From: CAZEHO01 sp964511945
GTDB lineage: Bacteria; Actinomycetota; Acidimicrobiia; Spongiisociales; UBA11373
DNA: 24,357 nt
NCBI GenBank assembly: GCA_964511945.1
Contig: CAZEHO010000038.1
Span: 1-24,357 of the forward strand
Reading direction: 5' to 3'
Positions 15,304 through 23,904 of the stretch are shown one piece after another. Made by a program: the position numbers and the translations under genes. A model generated the notes under the pieces. That model had not been told where the DNA came from. It saw nothing but the letters and a program-made list of their open reading frames with translations, and did not search any database. Each line of letters starts with the position of its first letter. Position 1 is the first letter of the stretch.

Positions 15304-15342
15304 GTTGTGCCGGCCCGCCTTATCTGGGCGGGCCGGCACAAC
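15304..15342 (+). promoter_or_regulatory. 16-bp perfect intercistronic hairpin
   Basis: GTTGTGCCGGCCCGCC, a 7-nt loop, and its exact reverse complement, starting 15 nt after the binding-protein stop and ending 27 nt before the permease ATG. No T-run follows, so it is more likely an mRNA-stabilising or partial-termination structure that keeps binding-protein mRNA above permease mRNA, as in malE-malF systems. Confidence 0.8.
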
Positions 15343-15369
15343 GACTTTGATCAAGTGGGCGGGGAGCTG

Positions 15370-16800
15370 ATGACCACTGATCAGAAAACGAGCACCGAGG
15401 AAAAGATACGCGAAGCTCAACCTCGCAAACCCAAAAGGGTCAAGTGGACTCCGTATCTGCTCATCCTGCCCACGATCATCTTTCTCGCCCTGTTCTTTGC
15501 CTACCCCATGGTGCGCGGGCTAAGCCTGGCGATCTGGGACGATGAAGCCTTTCTGAGCCTGCATGCAGATGCGGCTCTCGACTCAGATTCGACGGGACGG
15601 ATCAGGCAAAACAGCCCCATTGACGTCCTTGATCGCCGCGCCAACGTCGTCGATGCTGCCGACCTGGCCGAGCAACCCAACCTCATCACCGAGATCTGGT
15701 TCAACGTGTCGGGACAAGACCCCGATGGGCAGCCGATCACCGGCTGGACTCCGGAATCCCGGATAAGGGTGAGGGCCGAGGACGATGCCGGCAACCCCAT
15801 CGGCGGCTCTGTTCGCAGCAGAATTGGCGTTGATGCCGATCCGCTCACGTCGGTATTCGCCGAGGCCAGCGGGACAAGCCAAGTCGTCGGCCAGCTCGAA
15901 CAGCGAGCCGAAGTTCAGATCACGGACCAGACGGTTCTCGAGGTCTGGTACCAGGTTTCGGGGGAGGACGACGATGGCGAGACCGTTCAGGGCTGGGCGC
16001 AGTCACGCTTCATCCAGGTCTTCGAGGATGAAGCAACCGGCAGAGTGGACCGTGGCAATAGTGGTGAGCTGACCACCAGATACATCCAAGGAATGGTCAA
16101 CCACCGGTTCTTTGGTCCAGCCCTCAGGACCACGCTGTTGCTGATGGTCATCATCATTCCGATCCAGTTCGTGCTCGCGATGATCATGTCACTGGTGATC
16201 CAGGCCAGGTTGAAGGGTCACACGAGCTGGCTGTACATATACGCAATCCCGCTGGGGGTTTCCGATCTGGCGGTCGGCATCGTCTTCTTTGCGATCTTCA
16301 CCCAGAACGGGTTTTTGAATTCGATCCTGGAGGGAGTCGGCATAATCGACTCGCCGGCGACCTTCTTATCGGCCGACACCAAGGGCTGGATCATCGTCGC
16401 CATCATCGTTGCCGAGGTCTGGCGCGCTACCTCGATTGTGATGATCATCCTCGTGTCCGGGTTGCAGGCCATTTCTCGGGAAGTCCTCGAGGCTGCCGAG
16501 CTGTTCGGTGCCAATCTGTGGCGCCGAGTGCGCTACATCATCCTTCCTCTGTTGCGGCCCAGCATTCAGGTTGCTCTCATCTTGAGAACGATTCTGGCGC
16601 TGCAGGTGTTCGCCGTGGTGATCGTGCTTAGTGGTGGGGACGTCGTGACGGTGCTCACAAACGAGACGTTCCGACAGTACGACGAGATCCGTAACTCCAA
16701 CGTCGCGGCAGCCTACGCAGTGTTCATCTTGCTGTTGTCGATGATCAGCGCTGTCGCGTACCTGTACACCCTGCGGACGCAGGAGGAGAAGGCGGCATGA
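15370..16800 (+). CDS. Sugar ABC transporter permease (MalF-type) with two SH3-like extracytoplasmic repeats
   Basis: 476 aa. The ATG at 15370 follows a GGGGAG ribosome site; the frame opens at 15307, but that part is the hairpin. TM1 is about 27-49. An insert of some 170 residues follows (about 62-235), then the standard core with further membrane segments and the EAA loop for the ATPase (EVLEAAELFGANLWRRVRYI, 371-390). The insert has two copies of one unit: EIWFNVSGQDPDGQPITGW (108-126) and EVWYQVSGEDDDGETVQGW (191-209), each ending in a short RIRV/FIQV strand. The pattern, including a TSQVVGQLEQRAEVQI segment in copy 2, resembles bacterial SH3 domains. MalF of E. coli has an unrelated insert (P2) at the same site that touches its binding protein. 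It overlaps the next gene by ATGA. Confidence 0.92.
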   Translation: MTTDQKTSTEEKIREAQPRKPKRVKWTPYLLILPTIIFLALFFAYPMVRGLSLAIWDDEAFLSLHADAALDSDSTGRIRQNSPIDVLDRRANVVDAADLAEQPNLITEIWFNVSGQDPDGQPITGWTPESRIRVRAEDDAGNPIGGSVRSRIGVDADPLTSVFAEASGTSQVVGQLEQRAEVQITDQTVLEVWYQVSGEDDDGETVQGWAQSRFIQVFEDEATGRVDRGNSGELTTRYIQGMVNHRFFGPALRTTLLLMVIIIPIQFVLAMIMSLVIQARLKGHTSWLYIYAIPLGVSDLAVGIVFFAIFTQNGFLNSILEGVGIIDSPATFLSADTKGWIIVAIIVAEVWRATSIVMIILVSGLQAISREVLEAAELFGANLWRRVRYIILPLLRPSIQVALILRTILALQVFAVVIVLSGGDVVTVLTNETFRQYDEIRNSNVAAAYAVFILLLSMISAVAYLYTLRTQEEKAA

Positions 16801-17684
16801 CGACCGTTCCTGAAGTGACGCAGCCGGCTCAAGCTTCCGAGGAGGTCCAGGAGATCCACCGGCGCATGCTGCGTCGTCAGAAGATGAACCGCGGCTCGGT
16901 GTATGCCCTCGCTGTGGGAATCTCGCTGTGGATCCTCGTGCCGATCCTGTTCATCGGATCGATGGCGTTGACCACCCCCGAGACCGTACGCGCCTACCCG
17001 AAGGGGATCCTGCCTTTCATTCCGTTCTCGACCGAGTCGATGCGCTTTTTCCTCGAGTCCGATGGAGTCGTGCCCGGTTTCGTCAACAGCGTCATCGTTG
17101 CGGTGATCACGCTGGTTCTGTCGACGATCATCGCGGCCCCGGCCGGATATGCGATATCGCGCTACTTTTTCAAGGGTCGGGATGCTTTCCGGCTAGGCAT
17201 CCTGGCGGTGCGAGCGTTCCCGATCGTCATCCTGGCGATCCCGATCGCGGTCATGTTCATCAGTTTGGGCATATTCGACAACGTCGGCAGCCTGGCGCTG
17301 ATGCATACCGCACTCACGTTGCCGACAACGGTTCTCGTGATCGGGAGCGTGTTTGCCAGCGTCCCCTACGAGCTCGAAGAGGCAGCGATGATCTTCGGCT
17401 GTACGCCGATGAAGGCGTTCCGCTACGTGGTGCTGCCTCTCGTGCTGCCGGGCATCGCGGCCGCCGCGATCTTCACGTTCGTCATGTCGTGGAACGAGGT
17501 CTTTGCAGCAAGCATCCTCACCGTTCGAAATCGGACGCTGCCCGCCCAGGTGTTGTTCGCCATCGACGGGTCACCCGAGCATTACCAGTTCGCAGCCGCA
17601 TTCTTCATGTTGATCCCGTCGCTGCTGTTCATCTTCCTCATCCGGCGGTATCTGTACAACATGTGGGGCCAAGTCACCAAGTAA
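16797..17684 (+). CDS. Sugar ABC transporter permease (MalG-type)
   Basis: 295 aa inner-membrane permease, partner of the MalF-type protein. TM1 lies at about 35-57, further segments follow from residue 95, and the EAA loop is at 191-218 (YELEEAAMIFGCTPMKAFRY). The C-terminus LIRRYLYNMWGQVTK is typical of carbohydrate CUT1 permeases. The ATG overlaps the upstream stop (ATGA), so translation is coupled. The ATPase gene follows after 11 nt. Length and topology are normal, unlike its partner. Confidence 0.95.
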   Translation: MTTVPEVTQPAQASEEVQEIHRRMLRRQKMNRGSVYALAVGISLWILVPILFIGSMALTTPETVRAYPKGILPFIPFSTESMRFFLESDGVVPGFVNSVIVAVITLVLSTIIAAPAGYAISRYFFKGRDAFRLGILAVRAFPIVILAIPIAVMFISLGIFDNVGSLALMHTALTLPTTVLVIGSVFASVPYELEEAAMIFGCTPMKAFRYVVLPLVLPGIAAAAIFTFVMSWNEVFAASILTVRNRTLPAQVLFAIDGSPEHYQFAAAFFMLIPSLLFIFLIRRYLYNMWGQVTK

Positions 17685-17695
17685 GGGACGAGTCA

Positions 17696-18808
17696 ATGGC
17701 GAAGATCAGTATCGAAAACGTGAGCAAGAACTTCGGTGACTTCGTTGCTGTCGACAACGCAAGCCTGGAAATTCGCGACCGGGAGTTCGCCGTTCTCCTC
17801 GGCCCTTCCGGTTGTGGAAAGACGACGCTCCTCCGCGCGGTCGCCGGACTCGGGATGGCCGACGCCGGGCGCATCACCATCGGCGACACGGATGTGACTT
17901 ACCTCCCGCCCCGGGAGCGGGGGATATCGATGGTATTCCAGAGCTATGCGATCTTCCCCCACATGTCGGTGGAGAAGAACATCGCGTTTGGGCTCAAGAT
18001 GGCCAAGACCGATCCCAAGGTCATGGAGGAGCGAGTCCACATGGCCGCCGAGCTGCTCCACATCGAGGAAATGCTCGATCGCTTTCCCAGCGACATGAGT
18101 GGTGGCCAGCGGCAACGCGTCGCCGTGGCCCGCGCGATCGCCATGCAGGCCAAGGTTCTGCTCATGGATGAGCCATTGAGCAACCTCGACGCCCTGCTGC
18201 GACTCGAGATGAGGGCCGAGCTGAAGCGCCTCCTCGCCGACATTGGAGCGACAACGATCTACGTGACCCACGACCAGATCGAGGCCCTGAGCATGGGCGA
18301 CCGCATCGCTGTCATGAAGGAGGGTGTCATCCAGCAGTTCGAACACCCGACAACCGTGTACGACCAACCGGCGAATCGATTCGTGGGTGGCTTCATCGGC
18401 AATCCCCCAATGAACTTCCTGGGCGGCCGTATCGTCGCAAACGGTGAAGCTCGAAGAGTGCATGCGATGGTCGGCGATTTCCAGATCGAGCCGTCCGACG
18501 AGATGTCTCCGGTCCTGGCTCCTTACGCCGGCGGCGAGATCGTCATTGGTATCCGGGCGGAGAACATGGAGGCGGTGAACCGTCCTTCCGACGAAGCGCT
18601 TTGCGTCCAGGTCATTGTCGTCGAGCCACTCGGTTCGCAGAACCTGCTGACTGTCCGAATCGGCGGTGACACCGTCAAGATCGCCACGCACCCAACGTTC
18701 GCCGTTGCGGCCGACGACGACATCTGGCTGCGGTTCCCGGCCGACAAGATCAGATGGGTCGACCCGGAATCAGGCAAGACGCTTTATCCGAAGCTCGCAA
18801 CGGCATAG
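17696..18808 (+). CDS. Sugar ABC transporter ATP-binding protein (MalK/UgpC-type)
   Basis: 370 aa. The ATG at 17696 starts the usual MAKISIENVSKNFGDF N-terminus; the open frame extends far upstream but is antisensical there. Walker A is GPSGCGKT (36-43), the Q-loop is FQ (81-82), the signature is MSGGQ (134-138), Walker B is LLMDEP (155-160), and the H-loop is H192. The C-terminal third (about 235-365) is the OB/TOBE regulatory domain of CUT1 ATPases, with IGIRAENME in the usual place. It energises import by the two permeases. Having its own ATPase in the operon suggests a self-contained importer. Confidence 0.96.
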   Translation: MAKISIENVSKNFGDFVAVDNASLEIRDREFAVLLGPSGCGKTTLLRAVAGLGMADAGRITIGDTDVTYLPPRERGISMVFQSYAIFPHMSVEKNIAFGLKMAKTDPKVMEERVHMAAELLHIEEMLDRFPSDMSGGQRQRVAVARAIAMQAKVLLMDEPLSNLDALLRLEMRAELKRLLADIGATTIYVTHDQIEALSMGDRIAVMKEGVIQQFEHPTTVYDQPANRFVGGFIGNPPMNFLGGRIVANGEARRVHAMVGDFQIEPSDEMSPVLAPYAGGEIVIGIRAENMEAVNRPSDEALCVQVIVVEPLGSQNLLTVRIGGDTVKIATHPTFAVAADDDIWLRFPADKIRWVDPESGKTLYPKLATA

Positions 18809-18839
18809 CGGGTGAAAACGAGAGAAAGGTTCTGCACCT

Positions 18840-19919
18840 ATGCTCGCTAGTCATTCTGTGCGCGTGGCGCTCATCGGTTGCGGCAATATTGCAGTCAAAG
18901 GACACATACCCGCCTACGCGGGACTCCCCAACGCTTCGATCACGGCGGTCTGCGATGGTGTTGCCGAAATCGCCACCGCCGCCGGAGAACTTACCGGAGC
19001 CACGACGTACACGGACTTCGACGAGCTTCTCTCCACGGAGGACGTCGATGCCGTTGACATCTGTACTCCACCATGGACCCACGCGGAGTTGGCAATCAAG
19101 GCGGCAGAGGCCGGAAAGCACATACTCTGCGAGAAGCCGATAGCACCTTCGCTTGAAGACGCCGATGAGATGATCGCGGCGGCTGCAGCAGCCGGTGTCA
19201 CGCTGATGGCGGGGCAGACCAGGCGCTTCGATGATCGTTATCGAACGGTCAAGGAGCAGATCGATGCCGGCCAAGTCGGCCGTCCCGTCTACGTGCGGCG
19301 TTCGGAGCGTCAGCTTCTGCCCTTCCCCGCCGATGCGTGGTACTGGGACACGTCGGTGGGTGGAGGTGTGATCCTCGACATCGGAGTCCATGCCTCGGAC
19401 CTGCTGCGGTGGCTGTTCGACGATGAGCCCGTTGAGGTCTACGCAGTCGCCGGGGCAGTGAGCGCCGCGGCAGCGGAAGCTCACTCATTCGACTACGCAC
19501 AGATCACGTTCAAGTTCGCCGACGGCGGCATTGGATTCGCAGAGACAAGCTGGGCCCACCCCGGTGATTTTGGTGGAGGGCAGTATGCGGCCCTCGATGT
19601 TGTCGGAACCGACGGCAAGATCGAATACAGCGACCGGGACTCGAACCCGATGCTGACTCTCAGCGCCGACACCGGCCTCTCGTTGCCGCGCTACTTCGCT
19701 CTCATGTCGTCGACGGAGTTCGCCTTCGCTGCCGAGATCGCAGCCTTCGTGGACGCCGTCGCTACCGGGTCCGAGTCCGTGCTCGACCCCGCCGACGCCC
19801 GTGCCGCGGTGGCCATGGCACTAGCTGCTCAGGAGTCGGCAGTAACCGGCAAGGTGGTGAGGTTCGACGGCTCGCTCAGGACAGGCCGCGGGATCGTCAC
19901 AGCGGAGGCGGGCGTATGA
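18840..19919 (+). CDS. Gfo/Idh/MocA-family oxidoreductase (first copy)
   Basis: 359 aa NAD(P)-dependent sugar dehydrogenase family. The Rossmann motif is ALIGCGNIA (10-18), the catalytic lysine motif is CEKP (E98-K99-P100), and the second catalytic element is LDIGVHASD (D180, H184). It starts 31 bp after the ATPase, with AGAAAGG upstream, and overlaps the next oxidoreductase by ATGA. In the comparable E. coli ycj cluster a member of this family (YcjS) oxidises C3 of glucosides. A similar role on the imported sugar is inferred; the substrate cannot be read directly. Confidence 0.9.
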   Translation: MLASHSVRVALIGCGNIAVKGHIPAYAGLPNASITAVCDGVAEIATAAGELTGATTYTDFDELLSTEDVDAVDICTPPWTHAELAIKAAEAGKHILCEKPIAPSLEDADEMIAAAAAAGVTLMAGQTRRFDDRYRTVKEQIDAGQVGRPVYVRRSERQLLPFPADAWYWDTSVGGGVILDIGVHASDLLRWLFDDEPVEVYAVAGAVSAAAAEAHSFDYAQITFKFADGGIGFAETSWAHPGDFGGGQYAALDVVGTDGKIEYSDRDSNPMLTLSADTGLSLPRYFALMSSTEFAFAAEIAAFVDAVATGSESVLDPADARAAVAMALAAQESAVTGKVVRFDGSLRTGRGIVTAEAGV

Positions 19920-20953
19920 CCCAGCCGATCAACATGGGAATCCTGGGATGTATCAACCTCCACACCCCGCGATATCTGGAGAGCATCCTCAAGAGCCGGC
20001 AGCTGCAACTCGTCGGTATCTCCGAGGAAGGCGACGCCGCCGCGATCGGGGAGCGGACCGCGGCAGAGGAGGGGGTCCCGTTCTTTGGCTCCCACGACGC
20101 ACTGCTCGATCTCGACGATATCGACGCGGTGTATCTCGGCAACCTCCCCGTTGACCATCTCGACGCCATCAAGCGGACGGCAGCACGGGGAGTGCATGTG
20201 CTGTGCGACAAGCCGCTGGCGACGACGCTGGCCGGCGCCAAGGAAGCTGACAGGGTCGCCAATGAAGCTGGCATCAAACTCATGGTGTCGTTCTTCCCGC
20301 GCTTCCAGCTTCCGCTCATCAAGGCCAAACAAGAGCTTGATCGCGGCGATGCCGGTGAGGTAGTCGCGATCTATGCGGTCAAGTACGGTCGTGTTCCTAC
20401 CAAGGCCGCGACCGACCTACCAACCGACTGGTACCTCGACCCAAGGATCACCGGTGGCGGCGGGTTCCTCGACATTGGGATCCATGCCATGGACGCATTG
20501 CGCTGGCTGGCCGGGGCCGAGCCAGTGACCGTAAACGCCCGAGTCGGAAACATGGTCAACGAGGAACTCGGCAACGAGGACTTCGGTGTCGCCACCTACG
20601 AGTTCGAGAACGGTGTAGTTGCCACGTTGTCGGCGGGCTGGGCCAACCCCGACCACTCCCCAACGTGGCTCGACGTCAAGTTCGAGATCCTGACCACCAA
20701 GGGCGTGTTCATCATCAACAAGCCGCATCACGACCTCGCGTTGTACACCAACGAATCCGCGTTCCGTCTCGCCTGGCTCAAGCCGGACACCGATGGTCAG
20801 ATCGACGCATTCGCCAGGATGGTCATCGAGGACCTCGATCCCCCGATTACGGCCAAGGACGGAATTGTCGCGCTCGCCATGGGCCTCGGCGCCTACGAGT
20901 CCTCGAAACGTCACGCCAAGGTGGAAATCGCACCGCTCATCGCCGAGGCTTGA
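19916..20953 (+). CDS. Gfo/Idh/MocA-family oxidoreductase (second, divergent copy)
   Basis: 345 aa, translationally coupled to the first copy (ATGA). It keeps the lysine as CDKP (K99) but has Asp for the usual Glu, and retains LDIGIHAMD (D186, H190). The nucleotide-binding turn reads GILGCINLHT, lacking the third glycine of GxGxxG/A, so cofactor handling may differ. Residues 160-180 (VPTKAATDLPTDWYLDPRITGGG) are typical of the family's substrate loop. It could perform the reverse half of a keto-sugar step begun by its neighbour, or act on another substrate. Function inferred from context. Confidence 0.87.
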   Translation: MTQPINMGILGCINLHTPRYLESILKSRQLQLVGISEEGDAAAIGERTAAEEGVPFFGSHDALLDLDDIDAVYLGNLPVDHLDAIKRTAARGVHVLCDKPLATTLAGAKEADRVANEAGIKLMVSFFPRFQLPLIKAKQELDRGDAGEVVAIYAVKYGRVPTKAATDLPTDWYLDPRITGGGGFLDIGIHAMDALRWLAGAEPVTVNARVGNMVNEELGNEDFGVATYEFENGVVATLSAGWANPDHSPTWLDVKFEILTTKGVFIINKPHHDLALYTNESAFRLAWLKPDTDGQIDAFARMVIEDLDPPITAKDGIVALAMGLGAYESSKRHAKVEIAPLIAEA

Positions 20954-20954
20954 G

Positions 20955-22676
20955 ATGGGGTCGGGGCGTCAAGTGGCTGACATCGAGTCCACCCTTCTGG
21001 CGCATCTCGAGTTCCTGTATGGGCCTGATGCCGAATCGGTTCTCGATGACCTGCTGCGGCTGATGCGTTCGTTCGAAGGACGCCTCGATGTCGGGCCACG
21101 GCGACAACTCACCGAGAAGGACGCGGTGCTCATCACATATGGCGACATGGTGACCGAGGCGGGGCGGTCTCCGCTGGAAAGCCTCGGCGACTTCCTCACC
21201 GGGCACGTCGCCGAGGTCATCAACACGGTGCACATCCTGCCGTTTTACCCGTATTCGTCTGATGACGGGTTCTCAGTGATCGACTATTCGGAGGTCGACC
21301 CAGCATTGGGTGGCTGGGGAGACGTGGAGAGCATGCGGCTGTCGTTCCATCTGATGTTCGATGCCGTGCTCAACCACATCTCAGCTTCGAGCGAGTGGTT
21401 CGAGGGTTTCCTCAAGGGGGACCCGCGGTATCGAGACTTCTTCACCGTTGTCGAGCCCGATGCCGATGTCTCGGAGGTCTTCCGTCCACGCGAGCTTCCG
21501 CTCCTTACGGAAGTGGACACGGCGTCGGGCCCTCGTCACGTGTGGACTACCTTCAGCGCCGACCAAATCGATCTCAACTATCGCAATCCGGCGGTGTTGT
21601 TAGCGACGATCGAGGTGCTCCTCACGTATGTGGCCCGCGGGGCGGATGCGATCCGGCTCGATGCGGTCACCTTCCTCTGGAAGGAACTCGGGACTTCCTG
21701 TATCCATCTGCCCCAGACTCACCACATCATCCAGCTGTTCCGCTCCGTGGTCAACGTTGTGGCACCGGCGGTGATACTCATCACAGAGACGAATGCGCCC
21801 CACGCGGAGAACGTGTCCTACTTCGGAGACGGAACCGACGAGGCCGATCTCGTATACAACTTCGCGCTGCCCCCGTTGACGCTGCACGCCTTCCATACCG
21901 GTGATGCATCAGTGCTGTCGGAGTGGGCGGACGGGATGCGCGCTCCCTCGGAGACTACGACATTCCTCAACTTCCTCGCGTCCCACGACGGCATCGGGGT
22001 GGGAGGGGCTCGGGGCTATTTGTCCGAGGACGACATCCTGGCGATGGCCGACAGGGTCGAGGACCTTGGCGGGAACGTGTCCTATCGAGCAACCCCCGGT
22101 CACGGCCGAATGCCCTACGAGCTGAACGTCAATTATCTGGACGCGCTCGGCCAACCGAACGTGGACGAGACCGACGAGCTGGTTGCCCGTCGCTTCTTGA
22201 CCTCGCAGGCCGTGATGCTCTCGCTCCAGGGGATGCCGGCTGCCTATTTCCACAGCCTGTTCGGCTCGCGAGGCTGGCCGGAAGGTGTGGCACAGACCGG
22301 GGCATATCGTACCGTCAACCGGGAAAAGCTCGTAAGGCGGCGTATCGAGGACGAGCTTCGCACTGGCGGCTCGCTGCGCAACCTGGTCTTCACCGGCTAC
22401 GCCGCGCTGCTGCGGGCACGAGCCGAACACACGGCATTTGCCCCTGCGGCCGAACAGCGGATCATCAGCCTCCATCGGAGTGTCTTCGCCGTCCTGCGAT
22501 CGAGTGAACAGGGCTCCGTCCTGTGTCTTAACAACGTGAGCGGCGAACCGGCGGTCGTCGACGTCTCAGCGTTGATTCAGGGTGCCTCGACTGATGTCAT
22601 CGCCGGGGAGAGGTACGAGCCGATGTTCGAGCTTGGCCCCTACGAGACCCTGTGGTTGGCAGGCGAGACATCATGA
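20955..22676 (+). CDS. GH13 subfamily-18 glycoside phosphorylase (sucrose/glucosylglycerate phosphorylase-like)
   Basis: 573 aa from the ATG at 20955, 1 nt after the previous stop; a GTG at 20973 with a G-rich site before it is a possible alternative. The block HILPFYPYSSDDGFSVIDY (93-111) followed by VDPALGGWGDV is diagnostic of GH13_18 enzymes, which split alpha-glucosides with phosphate to give alpha-glucose-1-phosphate. The nucleophile is D236 (GADAIRLDAV), the acid/base is E278 (ILITETNAPH), and the third acid is D345 (FLASHDGIGVGG). The subfamily contains sucrose, sucrose-6-phosphate, glucosylglycerol and glucosylglycerate phosphorylases. Which one this is cannot be settled by eye. No signal peptide, so it acts in the cytoplasm on imported substrate. 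Confidence 0.92.
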   Translation: MGSGRQVADIESTLLAHLEFLYGPDAESVLDDLLRLMRSFEGRLDVGPRRQLTEKDAVLITYGDMVTEAGRSPLESLGDFLTGHVAEVINTVHILPFYPYSSDDGFSVIDYSEVDPALGGWGDVESMRLSFHLMFDAVLNHISASSEWFEGFLKGDPRYRDFFTVVEPDADVSEVFRPRELPLLTEVDTASGPRHVWTTFSADQIDLNYRNPAVLLATIEVLLTYVARGADAIRLDAVTFLWKELGTSCIHLPQTHHIIQLFRSVVNVVAPAVILITETNAPHAENVSYFGDGTDEADLVYNFALPPLTLHAFHTGDASVLSEWADGMRAPSETTTFLNFLASHDGIGVGGARGYLSEDDILAMADRVEDLGGNVSYRATPGHGRMPYELNVNYLDALGQPNVDETDELVARRFLTSQAVMLSLQGMPAAYFHSLFGSRGWPEGVAQTGAYRTVNREKLVRRRIEDELRTGGSLRNLVFTGYAALLRARAEHTAFAPAAEQRIISLHRSVFAVLRSSEQGSVLCLNNVSGEPAVVDVSALIQGASTDVIAGERYEPMFELGPYETLWLAGETS

Positions 22677-23887
22677 AGATCGGGTTCATCGGCGTTCGCT
22701 TTGCGGGGCTCGACGGCGTCACGCTCGAATCCGCCAAGCTCGCCGACGTCTTGCGCGCTGCCGGGCACGAGGTGTCATGGTTCGCCGGCGAGTTGGGCGC
22801 CGAATACACCCCCGGTGTCGCGTTCGCGCCGGCCCGGTTTGACACCGCCGAGAACCTGGCGCTTCAAGAGGCGTGCTTCGGCGTGGAGGAGACGGCCGCC
22901 GCGGTCCTCGACGAGATCGAGCAGCGAGCGATGCAGCTGACGGCGGCGATCGAGGAGTACATCGCCGCCGAGTCCATTGCCGTCCTGATCCCCCAGAACG
23001 CCCTCTCGATCCCGATGCAGTTGCCGCTGGGTATGGCACTGGCCGGACTGGCCCGCGGGGGTATGTCCATGGTCGCCCACCACCACGATTTTGCCTGGGA
23101 ACGAAAGCGCTTCTACCCCAACGGCGTTGGCTCGATCCTCGAAGTGGCCTTCCCGCCCATTGCGCCGAGCGTCCGGCACCTTGTGATCAACTCGCTGGCA
23201 CAACAGGCACTGCAGGAGAGAACGGGAGCGTCGTCGTCGATCCTCCCCAACGTCATGGACTTCGAGAATCGCCCGCCTCCCGGCGATGGCGAGGCGTTTC
23301 GCCGCTATGCGGGGCTTAGGGCCGACGACATCGTCTTGATCCAGTCGACGAGGATCATCCCCCGCAAGTCGATTGAGTTGACGCTGGAACTTGCCTCATT
23401 GATGGCCGATCGCGCGGTGAAGGTTGTGGCCACCCACCCCGGCCTCGACCAGGGCACCGAGTATGCGGAATCACTCGTGCAGCGTGCCGGTGATCTCGGA
23501 GTCGACTACAGAATGGCTCCTGTCGGTGGCGCCGGTCAGCCGTCGCTGGCGGATTCCTACGCCGCTGCCGACTTGGTCACCTATCCATCCCGCATCGAGG
23601 GATTCGGTAACGCGCTGCTCGAAGCGATCTACTACGGCTGCGGTGTGCTGGTGAACCGGTATCCGGTCTTTGTTGCCGACATCGCCGCCACTGGTCTCAA
23701 CGTGATCGAGATCAACGGCGCCATCACCACGGACACTGTTGGCGAGGTCCGAACCTGGCTGGGCGACGCTGATCTTCGCCAATCCGCAAGCGCTGCCAAC
23801 TATGAGATCTGTCTCGAGCAGTATTCGTATGCGACTGTTCGTCGTCGGCTGTTGCCACTCCTCGATGAGCCCCGAGCTATGACTTGA
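22673..23887 (+). CDS. GT4-family retaining glycosyltransferase
   Basis: 404 aa, ATGA overlap with the phosphorylase. GT-B fold: the N-terminal acceptor half starts MKIGFIGVRFAGLDGVTLESAKLA; the donor half has RIIPRKSIEL (R227, K232) and the E-x7-E motif EGFGNALLE (E309, E317). It has no membrane segment. It probably transfers a sugar from a nucleotide-sugar or sugar phosphate to a small acceptor. Similar soluble GT4 enzymes next to GH13_18 phosphorylases would fit compatible-solute glycoside metabolism (for example glucosylglycerate-type solutes), but donor and acceptor are not visible in the sequence. Last gene of the operon. Confidence 0.88.
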   Translation: MKIGFIGVRFAGLDGVTLESAKLADVLRAAGHEVSWFAGELGAEYTPGVAFAPARFDTAENLALQEACFGVEETAAAVLDEIEQRAMQLTAAIEEYIAAESIAVLIPQNALSIPMQLPLGMALAGLARGGMSMVAHHHDFAWERKRFYPNGVGSILEVAFPPIAPSVRHLVINSLAQQALQERTGASSSILPNVMDFENRPPPGDGEAFRRYAGLRADDIVLIQSTRIIPRKSIELTLELASLMADRAVKVVATHPGLDQGTEYAESLVQRAGDLGVDYRMAPVGGAGQPSLADSYAAADLVTYPSRIEGFGNALLEAIYYGCGVLVNRYPVFVADIAATGLNVIEINGAITTDTVGEVRTWLGDADLRQSASAANYEICLEQYSYATVRRRLLPLLDEPRAMT

Positions 23888-23904
23888 TCTCCGTCACTGG
23901 TTCA

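Noticed and set aside
13834..15420. 528-codon minus-strand ORF opposite the binding-protein gene
   Set aside because: Shadow frame; it crosses the N gap and has no domain, while the plus strand encodes a clear family protein.
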